Below are positions 7,552 to 15,560 of a stretch of DNA of 64,000 bases, piece by piece. Every line of letters begins with the position of its first letter. Within the stretch, counting starts at the first letter, position 1. The DNA comes from Streptacidiphilus rugosus AM-16. Lineage in GTDB: Bacteria; Actinomycetota; Actinomycetes; Streptomycetales; Streptomycetaceae. Below the pieces are notes generated by a model. The model worked only from the letters and a program-made list of their open reading frames with translations, had not been told where the DNA came from and searched no databases. The stretch lies in contig NZ_JQMJ01000004.1 of the NCBI RefSeq assembly GCF_000744655.1, positions 3,162,001-3,226,000 on the forward strand, given 5' to 3'. The position numbers were made by a program, and so were the translations under genes.

Positions 7552-9390
7552 TCAGCCCTGCTTGCGCAGGCGACGCCACGGGGTCAGCACGAACACGGCG
7601 GCGCCGAGCAGCAGCACGGTTCCGCCGACCAGGCCCAGCGCCCGGTAGGGGGCGCTGCTGCCACCGGTGTTGGCGAGCCCGCCGTCGGTGTTGCCGCTGC
7701 TGCCGCCGCCGTTGATGCCGTTGGAGGCGGCCGCGGTCACCTGGAGGGTGAGCGAGGCACCGGGCTTGCCGGCGGACTTGCAGGTGGTGGTCGTGCCCAG
7801 CGCCTTGATGGTCAGCACCCCGGGGGCGAACTTCACCTCGCCGGTGTGGGCGGGGGTGTAGGTCCCCGACATGTCGCTCGGCTTGATGGGCGTGTTGGCC
7901 GGGATGGCCGCGGCGTTGGCCTGGCCGTTCAGGGTGAGCGTCCCGTTGTCCGCCCCGGCGACGACGACCGTGGTGCTGGGCACCATCGCCCCGGCCGGGA
8001 TCGCGACCGGGGAGGAGGAGACGCCGCCGGCGAAGGACTCGGTGAGGGTGTACTTCTCACCGGACTTCACCGCGCTGATGGTGATGCTGGAGGTGGCGGA
8101 CCTGTTGCCGATCGGCGTGACGCAGTTGTAGTCGACGCTGACCGGCGTGCCGGGGAAGTTCCCGCCCCCGCCGCCACCGCCCGTGCTGCCGCCGGACGTG
8201 GTGCCGCCCGTGGCCCCGCCGGTCGTCGTGCCGCCCGTCGTGGTCCCGCCGGTGGTCGTCGTCTCGCCGGAGGTGGACGAGCCGACCTGGAGGGTGAGCG
8301 AGACGCCGGACGCCCCGCTCGGGGTGCAGGTGGTGGTCGTGCCGAGGGCCTTGATCGTCAGCACCCCGGGGGCGAGGGTGACCGTGCCGACGTGGGCCGG
8401 GGTGTAGGTGCCGGTCATGTCGGTGGGCTTGATGGGCGTGTTGGCCGGGATGGCATCCGGGTTGCCGGGACCGTTCAGGGTCAGCGAACCCGAGTCCGCA
8501 CCTCCGAGGGTCACCTTCGTGCTGGGCACCATCGATCCGGCCGGCAGCTCGACGGGCGAGGAGGAGACGCCGGCGGCGAAGGACTCGGTGAGGGCGTAGG
8601 CGTCACCGGACTGCACCGCGCTGATGGTGATGCTCGACGTGGCGGACTTGTTGCCGATCGGCGTGACGCAGTTGTAGACGACGTCGACCGGGGTGCCGGG
8701 GAAGTTCCCGCCGCCGCCACCGCCGCCGGTGGTCCCACCGGTCGTGCTGCCACCGGTGTTCGTCCCGCCGGTGGTGCCGCCCGTCGTCCCGCCCGTCGTC
8801 GTACCGCCCGTCGTACCGCCCGTCGTCGTGCCGCCCGTCGTCCCGCCCGTGGTCGTCCCGCCTCCGCCCGACGCGACGGTCAGCGTGAGGCCGGGCGCCG
8901 GCGTGGCGTCCGGCTTGCACGAGGTGTCCGTGGACATCACGTTGACGTTGTAGTCGGTGGGTGTGAAGGTCACGCTGCCCGCCGCGGTGAGCTTCACGGT
9001 GGCCTTCATGTCCGACAGGACCATGGGCGAGTTCTTCGGGATCGGCGGGTTGGTCCGGGTCCCGGAGACCGCCAGACTGCCGGTCTGTGCGCCGCCCATC
9101 GCCAGATGGCCGGTCGGCAGCACGGAGTTGGCGCCCAGGTCGATGTAACCCGGGTTGTCGGAGGCCGCCTTGACCGTCTTCCAGGTGATGGTGACCGTGT
9201 CGCCCACGGCTGGGCTGGGATTGTCGCTGGTGATCTCGACCGTCGTGGTGCCGTGCACCTGACTGCCGATCGGCGGATTGCAGGTGGTGGCGAAGCTGAG
9301 GTCGGCGGCGGACGCGCTCGGCGCGGCCGCCAGGAGTGAGGCGCCGACCAGGGCCATCACGATGCCCCCGGCCAGCCGGATCCTGTTCAC
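7552..9390 (-). CDS. Sortase-anchored (LANTG) modular surface protein
   Basis: A 612-residue secreted protein: signal peptide (MNRIRLAGGIVMALVGASLL, cleavage after about residue 28), three copies of a beta-rich module of about 130 residues, and a sorting signal. Modules 2 and 3 are near duplicates, each opening with an NFPGTPV segment and a YNCVTPIGN motif and closing with IKALGTTTTC; module 1 is more diverged. Linkers between modules are Thr/Gly repeats (TTGG units). The C-terminus has LANTG at residues 572-576, a hydrophobic helix and RRLRKQG. LAXTG is the motif used by actinobacterial class E sortases, so it is probably cell-wall linked. It is the last gene of the operon that starts at 11651. 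Confidence 0.88.
   Translation of the reverse strand: MNRIRLAGGIVMALVGASLLAAAPSASAADLSFATTCNPPIGSQVHGTTTVEITSDNPSPAVGDTVTITWKTVKAASDNPGYIDLGANSVLPTGHLAMGGAQTGSLAVSGTRTNPPIPKNSPMVLSDMKATVKLTAAGSVTFTPTDYNVNVMSTDTSCKPDATPAPGLTLTVASGGGGTTTGGTTGGTTTGGTTGGTTTGGTTGGTTGGTNTGGSTTGGTTGGGGGGGNFPGTPVDVVYNCVTPIGNKSATSSITISAVQSGDAYALTESFAAGVSSSPVELPAGSMVPSTKVTLGGADSGSLTLNGPGNPDAIPANTPIKPTDMTGTYTPAHVGTVTLAPGVLTIKALGTTTTCTPSGASGVSLTLQVGSSTSGETTTTGGTTTGGTTTGGATGGTTSGGSTGGGGGGGNFPGTPVSVDYNCVTPIGNRSATSSITISAVKSGEKYTLTESFAGGVSSSPVAIPAGAMVPSTTVVVAGADNGTLTLNGQANAAAIPANTPIKPSDMSGTYTPAHTGEVKFAPGVLTIKALGTTTTCKSAGKPGASLTLQVTAAASNGINGGGSSGNTDGGLANTGGSSAPYRALGLVGGTVLLLGAAVFVLTPWRRLRKQG
8704..8868 (-). repeat. Degenerate tandem repeat coding a Thr-Gly linker
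   Basis: Short units reading on the + strand as variations of gtcgtcccgcc encode TTGG and TTTGG repeats between modules 1 and 2 of the LANTG protein. A shorter version at about 8165-8270 lies between modules 2 and 3. Such linkers are typical spacers in wall-anchored proteins, and length variation between strains by slippage is likely. Confidence 0.7.
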
Positions 9391-9393
9391 GTG

Positions 9394-10566
9394 TCAGTGG
9401 GCCTTTCCGGTTGGGGTGGTGGGACCAGGGGTGCGGGCCTGGGGTGGTGCGGTCGTGGTCACCGTGCCGGGGGCGAACCAGGGCAGGGTGGGCTCGGAGG
9501 CCTGCGGCGGCGGGACGACCGTCGGCGCGTAGACCGGCATCGGCGGCAGCACCTGCGTCGGCGCGGCGTCGGACCCGGCGTCGGACGCAGGACCGGCGCC
9601 CGTCCCTTCCGCGCCGGGCAGCGGGTCTCCCGCGCGGCGGCGTCCGAGACGGGCGCGGCGGCGCTCCCGGTGCCGGTCGGTCACCTCGGGGCGGACCCTG
9701 TCCAGCACCGCGAGGCCGATCCGGAAGAGACCCACCGCCACGACGATCCCGAGCAGCACCCAGAAGACGTCCACGCCCCAGGCCACCGGCAGGTCCTCGC
9801 TCTCGGTGGCGAGGGTCCTGCCCTGGTAGCGGAGGGCCACGAAGTAGCGGCCGTCGGCGCCGGAGTCGAACTGCACCGGGAGGTCGATCTCGACCTTCTG
9901 GCCCGGCTGCAGGACGCCCTGCCAGGGCGCGGCGCTCCAGTCCGGGGCCAGGACCGAGTGCCAGGTGCCGAGCTCGAACTCCGGGTTGACCAGCGGGCTG
10001 CCGCCCATGTTGGCGACGATCGCCTTGAGGGTGCGGCTCGGCGGCGCGCCGAAGGTGTTGAGCCAGCCGCTGTCGCCGCTCAACGCCGCACTCAGCAGCA
10101 CGAGTTGGCCGCTGCCGGCGGCGTCCTGCGGGATCGGCCGGGTCGGTGCGCCGATGACGTCGAACGGCGTGTTCAGGCTCTGCTGCGGTCCGGTGACGGT
10201 GCTGACGTGGATGACGCAGGGGCAGGGCTGCGGCGGCGTCCGCACGTCCAGCTTCTGCACGAAGCGGCCGGTCGCGTCGGTGGTGACCGCCCGTCCTGAG
10301 GCGTTGGCGCAGTCGTCGGTGCCGGCGACCGCGTCCTGGCCGCAGAGCAGCACGGTGAGCAGCGCGTGCGCGGGCCAGCCCGACCCGGCGACGGTGGTGG
10401 TCGTGCCGGGCTTGGCCGCGTCCGGCAGCGGCGCGGCGACCGGGCCGCCGGCCGCGCGGGCGGCGCCGGCCGGGAACACCACGACCGCCAGGGCCAGCAG
10501 CAGCGCCGGGAACAACCGCCTCAGCAGGTCGGCTCCGGTGACCTGCAGCGTCCGGGGGCCTCTCAC
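9394..10566 (-). CDS. Secreted neocarzinostatin-like domain protein with C-terminal membrane anchor
   Basis: A 390-residue protein with a signal peptide (about residues 13-38, ending GAARAAG). Next comes an Ig-like segment with the pattern GTTTTVAGSGWPA, VLLCGQDAV and DDCAN that resembles neocarzinostatin/macromomycin-type domains. An uncharacterised middle region follows, then one helix (DVFWVLLGIVVAVGLFRIGL) and a basic and proline-rich cytoplasmic tail. It overlaps the end of the upstream DUF916 gene by four bases and is three bases before the LANTG gene, so it is part of the surface operon. Its role is unknown; the layout suggests a membrane partner of the surface proteins. The domain call is by eye and moderate. 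Confidence 0.75.
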   Translation of the reverse strand: MRGPRTLQVTGADLLRRLFPALLLALAVVVFPAGAARAAGGPVAAPLPDAAKPGTTTTVAGSGWPAHALLTVLLCGQDAVAGTDDCANASGRAVTTDATGRFVQKLDVRTPPQPCPCVIHVSTVTGPQQSLNTPFDVIGAPTRPIPQDAAGSGQLVLLSAALSGDSGWLNTFGAPPSRTLKAIVANMGGSPLVNPEFELGTWHSVLAPDWSAAPWQGVLQPGQKVEIDLPVQFDSGADGRYFVALRYQGRTLATESEDLPVAWGVDVFWVLLGIVVAVGLFRIGLAVLDRVRPEVTDRHRERRRARLGRRRAGDPLPGAEGTGAGPASDAGSDAAPTQVLPPMPVYAPTVVPPPQASEPTLPWFAPGTVTTTAPPQARTPGPTTPTGKAH

Positions 10567-11651
10567 GCCGCGACCTCCGCGGGCTCACGGGTGCGACGGC
10601 CGCCGCCCCGGTGGATCCTGCGGCGCTTCAACCGCCACCGGAGCCACCAGCCCGCGCCGGCCAGCAGGACGGCGACCACGGCCACCACGAGCCAGGGCAC
10701 CGCCAGATAGTCGCAACCGCCCTGCGCGCTCGTCGTGACGTCGCTCGCCTTGACGGTCACCGTCACGTCGTCGAACTGCGGCGGGCTCGGCAGCGCCAGG
10801 GTCAGCTGCACGGACTGGCCCGGCAGCAGCTCGATCCCGGTGGCCGTCGGCGGTCGGTGGTAGACGGATCCGAACCAGCCGGTCTCGCTGATCTCGACCC
10901 GCGGGTGCAGCGTCGCGTTGCCGTGGTTGGTCAGCGTGTAGTGCAGCGTGGCCCGGTTCGCGCCGAACCCCGGGACCGGCGGAGCGGTCCGCTGCACGCT
11001 GACGGAGTCGACACTGAGCGAGGGCACGGAGGTGCCCGAGACGTGCAGGTAGATCCGCGCGCCGACGGCGCGCTTGATCGCGACGGAGGTCCCGCCCTTG
11101 GTGGCGGTGGACTCCGCGCTGGTCTCCACCGCCACGACGGCGCCCGGGTGGTCGCCCGGTTCGGCGGTGACGGGGATGGCGATCGTGAAGGGGATGTCGG
11201 CGCGGGTCCGGGCCGGCACGGTCAGCCGTGTGGCGTTCAGCGTGAGCCACTTGCCCACGCCCGTCATCGTCTGGTCCACGGTGCGCAGCGCGAAGCCGCC
11301 GTCGCGGGGGGTGTTGTAGGCGTCCGCACCGTACAGCTGGAAGGTCATCGGCTTGTCGGTCAGGTTGACCACGGAGACGTGGTCGCTGACGGTCCGGCCG
11401 GGAGCGGATTCGAGGTAGAAGTACTGCCGGTCGCTCGGCCCGGGTGTCGCCGTGCCGGCGGGCGGGGTCGGGAAGACGGCCCAACTGCCGTTGTCCGCCG
11501 CGTGTGCGGCGCCCGCGCCGCCCAGCAGCAGCACGCCGAACGCCAGCAGCGCCGCGAGCGCCGCGGCGAGCGCGGTGGAGAGTGCTGTGGGCAGGGACGG
11601 TCGGAGCGGCGGCCGCGCGTGCCGTGTCGGTGCGGGCGGTGGTACCGGCAT
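10563..11651 (-). CDS. DUF916 / WxL-interacting-protein-like membrane protein
   Basis: A 362-residue protein: long signal peptide (cleavage near AGAAHA, residue 51), an Ig-like domain starting YFYLESAPGRTVSDHVSVVNLTD, a second with GTSVPSLSVDSV, then one C-terminal helix (VPWLVVAVVAVLLAGAGWWL) and an Arg-rich tail. The order of two beta domains, a helix and a basic tail matches the DUF916/WxL-interacting family, which in Firmicutes holds WxL proteins at the wall. A strong ribosome-binding site (ggggagg) lies seven bases before the ATG. It is the first gene of a three-gene operon and lies just downstream of the WxL-like gene. Confidence 0.82.
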   Translation of the reverse strand: MPVPPPAPTRHARPPLRPSLPTALSTALAAALAALLAFGVLLLGGAGAAHAADNGSWAVFPTPPAGTATPGPSDRQYFYLESAPGRTVSDHVSVVNLTDKPMTFQLYGADAYNTPRDGGFALRTVDQTMTGVGKWLTLNATRLTVPARTRADIPFTIAIPVTAEPGDHPGAVVAVETSAESTATKGGTSVAIKRAVGARIYLHVSGTSVPSLSVDSVSVQRTAPPVPGFGANRATLHYTLTNHGNATLHPRVEISETGWFGSVYHRPPTATGIELLPGQSVQLTLALPSPPQFDDVTVTVKASDVTTSAQGGCDYLAVPWLVVAVVAVLLAGAGWWLRWRLKRRRIHRGGGRRTREPAEVAA

Positions 11652-11669
11652 GGGTCAGCCTCCCCTTGC

Positions 11670-11699
11670 GGAGCCCGGGGGTGTGCGCCCCCGGGCTCC
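11670..11699 (-). terminator. Hairpin between WxL-like gene and DUF916 operon
   Basis: A perfect 12-base stem (ggagcccggggg and complement, loop tgtgcg) lies 37 bases after the WxL-like stop and only 18 bases before the DUF916 start codon. There is no room for a promoter after it. It is therefore either a partial terminator inside one operon or the end of the WxL transcript, with a DUF916 promoter lying upstream of the hairpin. Confidence 0.7.
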
Positions 11700-11736
11700 T
11701 CGGACAAGTACGGTGGTGCGTCTCGCGCGGTGCCCC

Positions 11737-13065
11737 TTACGCCAGGGTCAGCGTCAGGGTGGAGCTGTAGCCGCCGGGGGCGGCGAAGGTCGGGACGGCG
11801 AGGCTCAGGCCCGCGTCCACGGTGAACGAGCCACCGGTCAGCGTCCCGGCCGGCGTACTGGCCAGGGTCGCGCCGGTCGCACCGACGGCGCCGGCGGAGC
11901 CGGGGACGCAGGTGCTCGGGCTGCCGGCCGCGGTGGTGCAGGCCGGCGTCCAACTGAGCGCCGCGGCCGGGATGCTCGCACCCGGGCCGGTGAAGGGGGT
12001 GTTGCTGGCCGACAGGGTCCACCCGGTGGTGCCACCGCGGTAGTCCTGGACGGTGACGGTGTTCAGGGCGCCGGTCGAGGCGCCGCCGGTGCCGAAGTTG
12101 ACCGGGGTCATCGTCACCGTGCTACCGGTCTGCGTCATGCTCAGGGTCCCCGCCAGAACGGTCGAGTTGAGCGTCTGCTGCAGGTCGCCGGGCTTGACGG
12201 TGGCGGTGACGGTGAAGGGCATCGGAGCCGCGGCCTTGGTCGGGTCGTAGGTCGAACCCTCGAAGGCGATGATGCCGGTCGTGGTCGGGGCGTTGACGGT
12301 CAGCGTCCCGTTGATGTGACCGGTGGCGTCGGAGGTCACCTGGGTGACGTCACCGGTGCCGGAGGTACCGGCGAAGCCGGCGATGGTGACCGTGGTGCTC
12401 GGGGTGAAGCCCGCGCCGGTCACGCTCACCGCGGTGCCCGCCGGACCCTGCTGGGGCGTGTCGGTGGCGGTGCGGTTGTTCGGGATGGTGACGGTCAGCG
12501 AGTTGGACGTCGGCGCGGGCGGCGTGTCCACGGTGCAGACCGTGTTGGTCCCGGCCACGCTGATGGTGTCCCCGTCCGGCGCGAAGTTGATCGTGCCGGT
12601 GGCCGGCGCGACGAAGGTGCCGGTCAGCTTGATCTCGGGGAACGCGCCGCCCGGCGGGATGGCCGGGTTGTTGACGTCCGCCGTCGAGGCGGCGACCTGG
12701 ACCTGCGCGGTCGAGGCCCCGCTCAACTGGACGTCACCGCTCGCGCTCACGCTGCCGGCCGGAACCGTGAAGCTGGAGACGTTGCCCGAGGCCGCCTGGA
12801 CGATGTCGAAGGTCACCGTCACGGTCTCCCCCGCCGTGGGCGTGGTGTCCGAGAGGCTGATCTTCGCCTGCGTGGTGCCGTGCTGAGGGGGCAGACCGGC
12901 GATGGCCGGCGGCACACAGGTGGTCGCGTACGAGACGGTGTTCCCCGCGGACGCGGCGGCGTGGGCCGGCCCCGCCAGTGCCAGTGGCGCGCCGACGACG
13001 AGGGCGGCGGCTCCGCCCCAGGCCGCGAGGCGCCGTGCGGGCGTTCTCGTGAGGTGCTGGAACAC
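11737..13065 (-). CDS. WxL-domain-like secreted surface protein
   Basis: A 442-residue protein with a signal peptide ending GPAHAAAS. The N-terminal module (VSYATTC to TVCTV) is related to module 1 of the LANTG protein. It is followed by an Ig/IPT-like segment (GAGFTPSTTVTIAGF) and a C-terminal region with VQDYRGGTTGWTLSAS and a final strand GGYSSTLTLTLA after LAVP. These match the two ends of the WxL cell-wall-binding domain, although the second W of the Firmicute signature is replaced by L. The protein has no sorting signal and no membrane tail, as expected of WxL proteins held non-covalently. It has its own long upstream region of 255 bases. Confidence 0.8.
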   Translation of the reverse strand: MFQHLTRTPARRLAAWGGAAALVVGAPLALAGPAHAAASAGNTVSYATTCVPPAIAGLPPQHGTTQAKISLSDTTPTAGETVTVTFDIVQAASGNVSSFTVPAGSVSASGDVQLSGASTAQVQVAASTADVNNPAIPPGGAFPEIKLTGTFVAPATGTINFAPDGDTISVAGTNTVCTVDTPPAPTSNSLTVTIPNNRTATDTPQQGPAGTAVSVTGAGFTPSTTVTIAGFAGTSGTGDVTQVTSDATGHINGTLTVNAPTTTGIIAFEGSTYDPTKAAAPMPFTVTATVKPGDLQQTLNSTVLAGTLSMTQTGSTVTMTPVNFGTGGASTGALNTVTVQDYRGGTTGWTLSASNTPFTGPGASIPAAALSWTPACTTAAGSPSTCVPGSAGAVGATGATLASTPAGTLTGGSFTVDAGLSLAVPTFAAPGGYSSTLTLTLA

Positions 13066-13282
13066 GTTGGTGGTGCTCCTTTCGGTGGTCGGACGGCGTG
13101 CGCGCCCAGTGCGTGCCCGCCGTCACGGTCACCGCGGCTGATCCGGCCGAGAGGTGCGGCCCCGGACTATCCTGTGATCGGCGCTACGGTGCCGTGCGGG
13201 CCGACCGCCCTGATTCCCTTGCCGTGGACGGGGTGGTCGGCCTCGTGCACAGGGAAGTCCCATCCCCCCTGCAGGCCAATAT

Positions 13283-13299
13283 TGACGACCCGTCAGATT
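13283..13299. promoter_or_regulatory. TGACGnnnCGTCAGATT motif upstream of the WxL-like gene
   Basis: The inverted repeat TGACG-acc-CGTCA followed by gatt lies in the 255-base gap between the LPQTG gene stop and the WxL-like start. The same motif with a different spacer occurs at 14068. Shared symmetry, spacing and flank suggest one regulator for both surface genes. The rest of the gap shows no ORF. Confidence 0.5.
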
Positions 13300-13320
13300 T
13301 AGAAGTCAAGGCCGTTGCGG

Positions 13321-14037
13321 TCACTGACGGACACTGGGGCGACCCGGACGGTTGCGGCGGGTGAGCCACAGCGCGCCGGACACGCCCACGAGCAGCACGG
13401 TGCCGCCGAAGAGACCGAAGGCGACGGCGTCGTCGGCCGGTCCGGTCTGGGGGAGCGTGCCGCTGCCGCCGGTGGACCCGCCGGTGCTGCCGGTGCCACC
13501 GGTCGTGGTGGTGGTTCCACTGCCCGAGGCGCTGGTGACATTGAGGGTGAGCGCGACGGGAACCCCGCTCGCGGTGCAGGTGGTGGTGGTACCCAGCGCC
13601 TTGATCGTCAGCACCCCGGGGGTCAGCGTGACCGAGCCGTTCTTCCGTGGCGTGTAGGTGCCGGACATGCTGCCCAGCCGGATGGGCGTGTTCGCCGGAA
13701 TGGTCGCCGAGTTGCCGGTGCCCTGCGCGACGAAGCTGCCGCTGTCCGCCCCGCCGAGCATCACCTTCACGCTGGGCACCATAGCCCCGGCCCCCAGGGC
13801 CACCGGACTGGACGAGACCCCGTTGGTGAAGGTGACGGTCACCGCGTAGTGGGACCCGCTCTGCGTGGCCTCGACGTCGACCTGCGAGGTCGCCGACTTG
13901 GTACCGATCGGCGACGCGCACGAGTAGTTGACCGCGACGGTCGAGGCGTGGGCGGGTGTGCCCGCCAGCCCTGCGCAACCGAGGGCGAGCAGGCCCGCCG
14001 CGACCCCCTTGGTGATCTTTCTGCTGCTGCCGCTCAC
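13321..14037 (-). CDS. LPXTG (LPQTG) sortase-anchored single-module surface protein
   Basis: A 238-residue protein with a signal peptide (GLLALGCAGLAGTPAHA) and one copy of the two-cysteine module seen in the LANTG protein (VNYSCASPIGTKSATS to IKALGTTTTC). A Thr/Gly/Ser linker and a canonical sorting signal follow: LPQTG at 195-199, a helix, and a tail of RRNRPGRPSVRQ. The GTG at 14037 is chosen because ggaggaggg lies just upstream; the frame stays open 24 residues further but has no such site. It looks like a shorter partner of the LANTG protein, perhaps recognised by a different sortase. No sortase gene lies in the window. Confidence 0.85.
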   Translation of the reverse strand: MSGSSRKITKGVAAGLLALGCAGLAGTPAHASTVAVNYSCASPIGTKSATSQVDVEATQSGSHYAVTVTFTNGVSSSPVALGAGAMVPSVKVMLGGADSGSFVAQGTGNSATIPANTPIRLGSMSGTYTPRKNGSVTLTPGVLTIKALGTTTTCTASGVPVALTLNVTSASGSGTTTTTGGTGSTGGSTGGSGTLPQTGPADDAVAFGLFGGTVLLVGVSGALWLTRRNRPGRPSVRQ

Positions 14038-14067
14038 GCTCGCCCTCCTCCGGGCCGTGCACCTTAC

Positions 14068-14084
14068 TGACGCATCGTCAGATT
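14068..14084. promoter_or_regulatory. TGACGnnnCGTCAGATT motif upstream of the LPQTG gene
   Basis: TGACG-cat-CGTCA plus gatt, 31 bases before the GTG of the LPQTG gene, matches the element at 13283 in both arms and flank. It lies where an operator or an activator site next to the core promoter would be expected. Confidence 0.5.
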
Positions 14085-14187
14085 CTCGCTGACGGTACGA
14101 CAGGCACACGGCAGGGGGAACCCTCGTGCAGCGACCTTCTCAGTGAGCAATGGGAGCGTCGTGGTGCGCGAGCGCAGCCGGAGACGG

Positions 14188-15345
14188 TCAGACGACCCGC
14201 ACGCCCCCCTGCCAGACACCGCTGACCAGGGGGACACCGGGCCGGTAGGCGAGGTGCACGTGCGAGGGCGCGTCCAGCAGCGCGAGATCGGCGCGCGCGC
14301 CGATCCCGAGGCGCCCGACGTCGGACCGGCGCAGCGCCCGTGCCCCGCCGAGCGTCGCGGCGACGACCGCCTCGTCCGGCGTCATGCCCATCTCCCGCAC
14401 CGCGACCGCGATGCAGAACGGCATGGAGCTGGTGAAGCTGGACCCGGGGTTGCAGTCGGTCGAGAGCGCGACGCTCACGCCGGCGTCGATGAGCCGACGC
14501 GCGTCCGGGTAGACGGCGCGGGTGGAGAACTCGGCGCCGGGCAGCAGTGTGGCGACGGTGGTGGCGTGCGCGTCGGCGAGCGCCTTCACGTCCTCGTCGG
14601 TCAGGTGCGTGCAGTGGTCGGCGGAGGCCGCGCCGAGCTCGACGGCGAGCTGGACGCCCGGCCCCGCGGTCAGCTGGTTCGCGTGCACGCGGGGGGTCAG
14701 CCCCCGGGCCGCCCCGGCGGTGAGGATCGCCCGCGCCTGGTCCCCGTCGAAGGCCCCGCGCTCACAGAACACGTCGACCCAGCGCGCGTGCGGCGCGCAG
14801 GCGTCGAGCATGGGCCCGGTGACGAGGTCGACGTAGGCGGCCGGGTCGTCCGCGAACTCCGGCGCGACGACGTGGGCGCCGAGGTAGGTGGTCTCCTCGG
14901 TGTGCGCGCCGGCGATCCGCAGCGCCCTGGCCTCGTCCTCGACGGTCAGCCCGTAGCCGGACTTCACCTCGACGGTGGTGGTGCCCTGCCGCCTCATCTC
15001 CGCCACGAAGCGGCGGACGTTCCCGTCCAGCTCCGCGTCACTGGCGGCACGGGTGGCGGCGACGGTGGTGCGGATGCCTCCGGCGGTGTAGCTCTGCCCG
15101 GACATCCGCGCGTTGAACTCGGCGGTCCGGTCCCCGGCGAAGACGAGATGTGAGTGCGAGTCGACGAACCCGGGAATCACCGCCCGCCCGCCCGCGTCCA
15201 CGCGGTCGTCGGCGTCCGGCGCGGCAGCGGCCGCGCCGACCCACGCGACGCGGTCACCCTCGACGACGAGCGCGGCGTCGGTCAGAGTGCCGAGCTCGGG
15301 GTCGTTTGTCAGGAGTGACCCGATATTGGTGATCAGCGTGGACAT
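14188..15345 (-). CDS. hutI: Imidazolonepropionase
   Basis: Amidohydrolase-superfamily enzyme that opens the ring of 4-imidazolone-5-propanoate to formiminoglutamate, the third step of histidine breakdown. The 385 residues contain the metal site [11 protein letters not shown] (HxH), the later His in [12 protein letters not shown], and STDCNPGSS with the catalytic Asp. The start [15 protein letters not shown] is typical for the family. It is the distal gene of the hut cluster, separated from hutF by 215 bases carrying an intergenic repeat, so it may be partly uncoupled from the hutU transcript. Confidence 0.95.
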   Translation of the reverse strand: MSTLITNIGSLLTNDPELGTLTDAALVVEGDRVAWVGAAAAAPDADDRVDAGGRAVIPGFVDSHSHLVFAGDRTAEFNARMSGQSYTAGGIRTTVAATRAASDAELDGNVRRFVAEMRRQGTTTVEVKSGYGLTVEDEARALRIAGAHTEETTYLGAHVVAPEFADDPAAYVDLVTGPMLDACAPHARWVDVFCERGAFDGDQARAILTAGAARGLTPRVHANQLTAGPGVQLAVELGAASADHCTHLTDEDVKALADAHATTVATLLPGAEFSTRAVYPDARRLIDAGVSVALSTDCNPGSSFTSSMPFCIAVAVREMGMTPDEAVVAATLGGARALRRSDVGRLGIGARADLALLDAPSHVHLAYRPGVPLVSGVWQGGVRVV

Positions 15346-15370
15346 TTCGCTCCTTCGGATGGGCCATCAG

Positions 15371-15470
15371 GGACGCGAGGAACTGCGCGAGCAACCACCC
15401 TGCGCGGACGGCCCTGTGCGTTCGGCCGGCCAGCTGCGTGGATGGCTTGTCGCGCAGTTCCTCGCGCCCC
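15371..15470. repeat. Long palindromic intergenic repeat, copy B
   Basis: Arms at 15371-15399 and 15440-15470 pair almost fully, again with the core gcgaggaactgcgcga and its complement. It lies between hutF and hutI, genes on the same strand, so here it is not at a convergent junction. A 24-base block at 15516-15539 (starting cgcgcccacgcgg) is repeated exactly at 42181-42204, showing that the family has a second sequence module. Confidence 0.78.
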
Positions 15471-15560
15471 TAGTTGTTGCAACTGCCCCGCCATCGCGAA
15501 GCGCGCCAAGCTGCTCGCGCCCACGCGGCGGAGCCGCATGTCAGTAAAGCCTCGCGCCCC

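Noticed and set aside
8150..8870. Repetitive DNA that at first sight resembles a CRISPR-like array
   Set aside because: The units are short, degenerate and in frame, encoding a Thr/Gly linker of a surface protein; there are no spacers of regular length.
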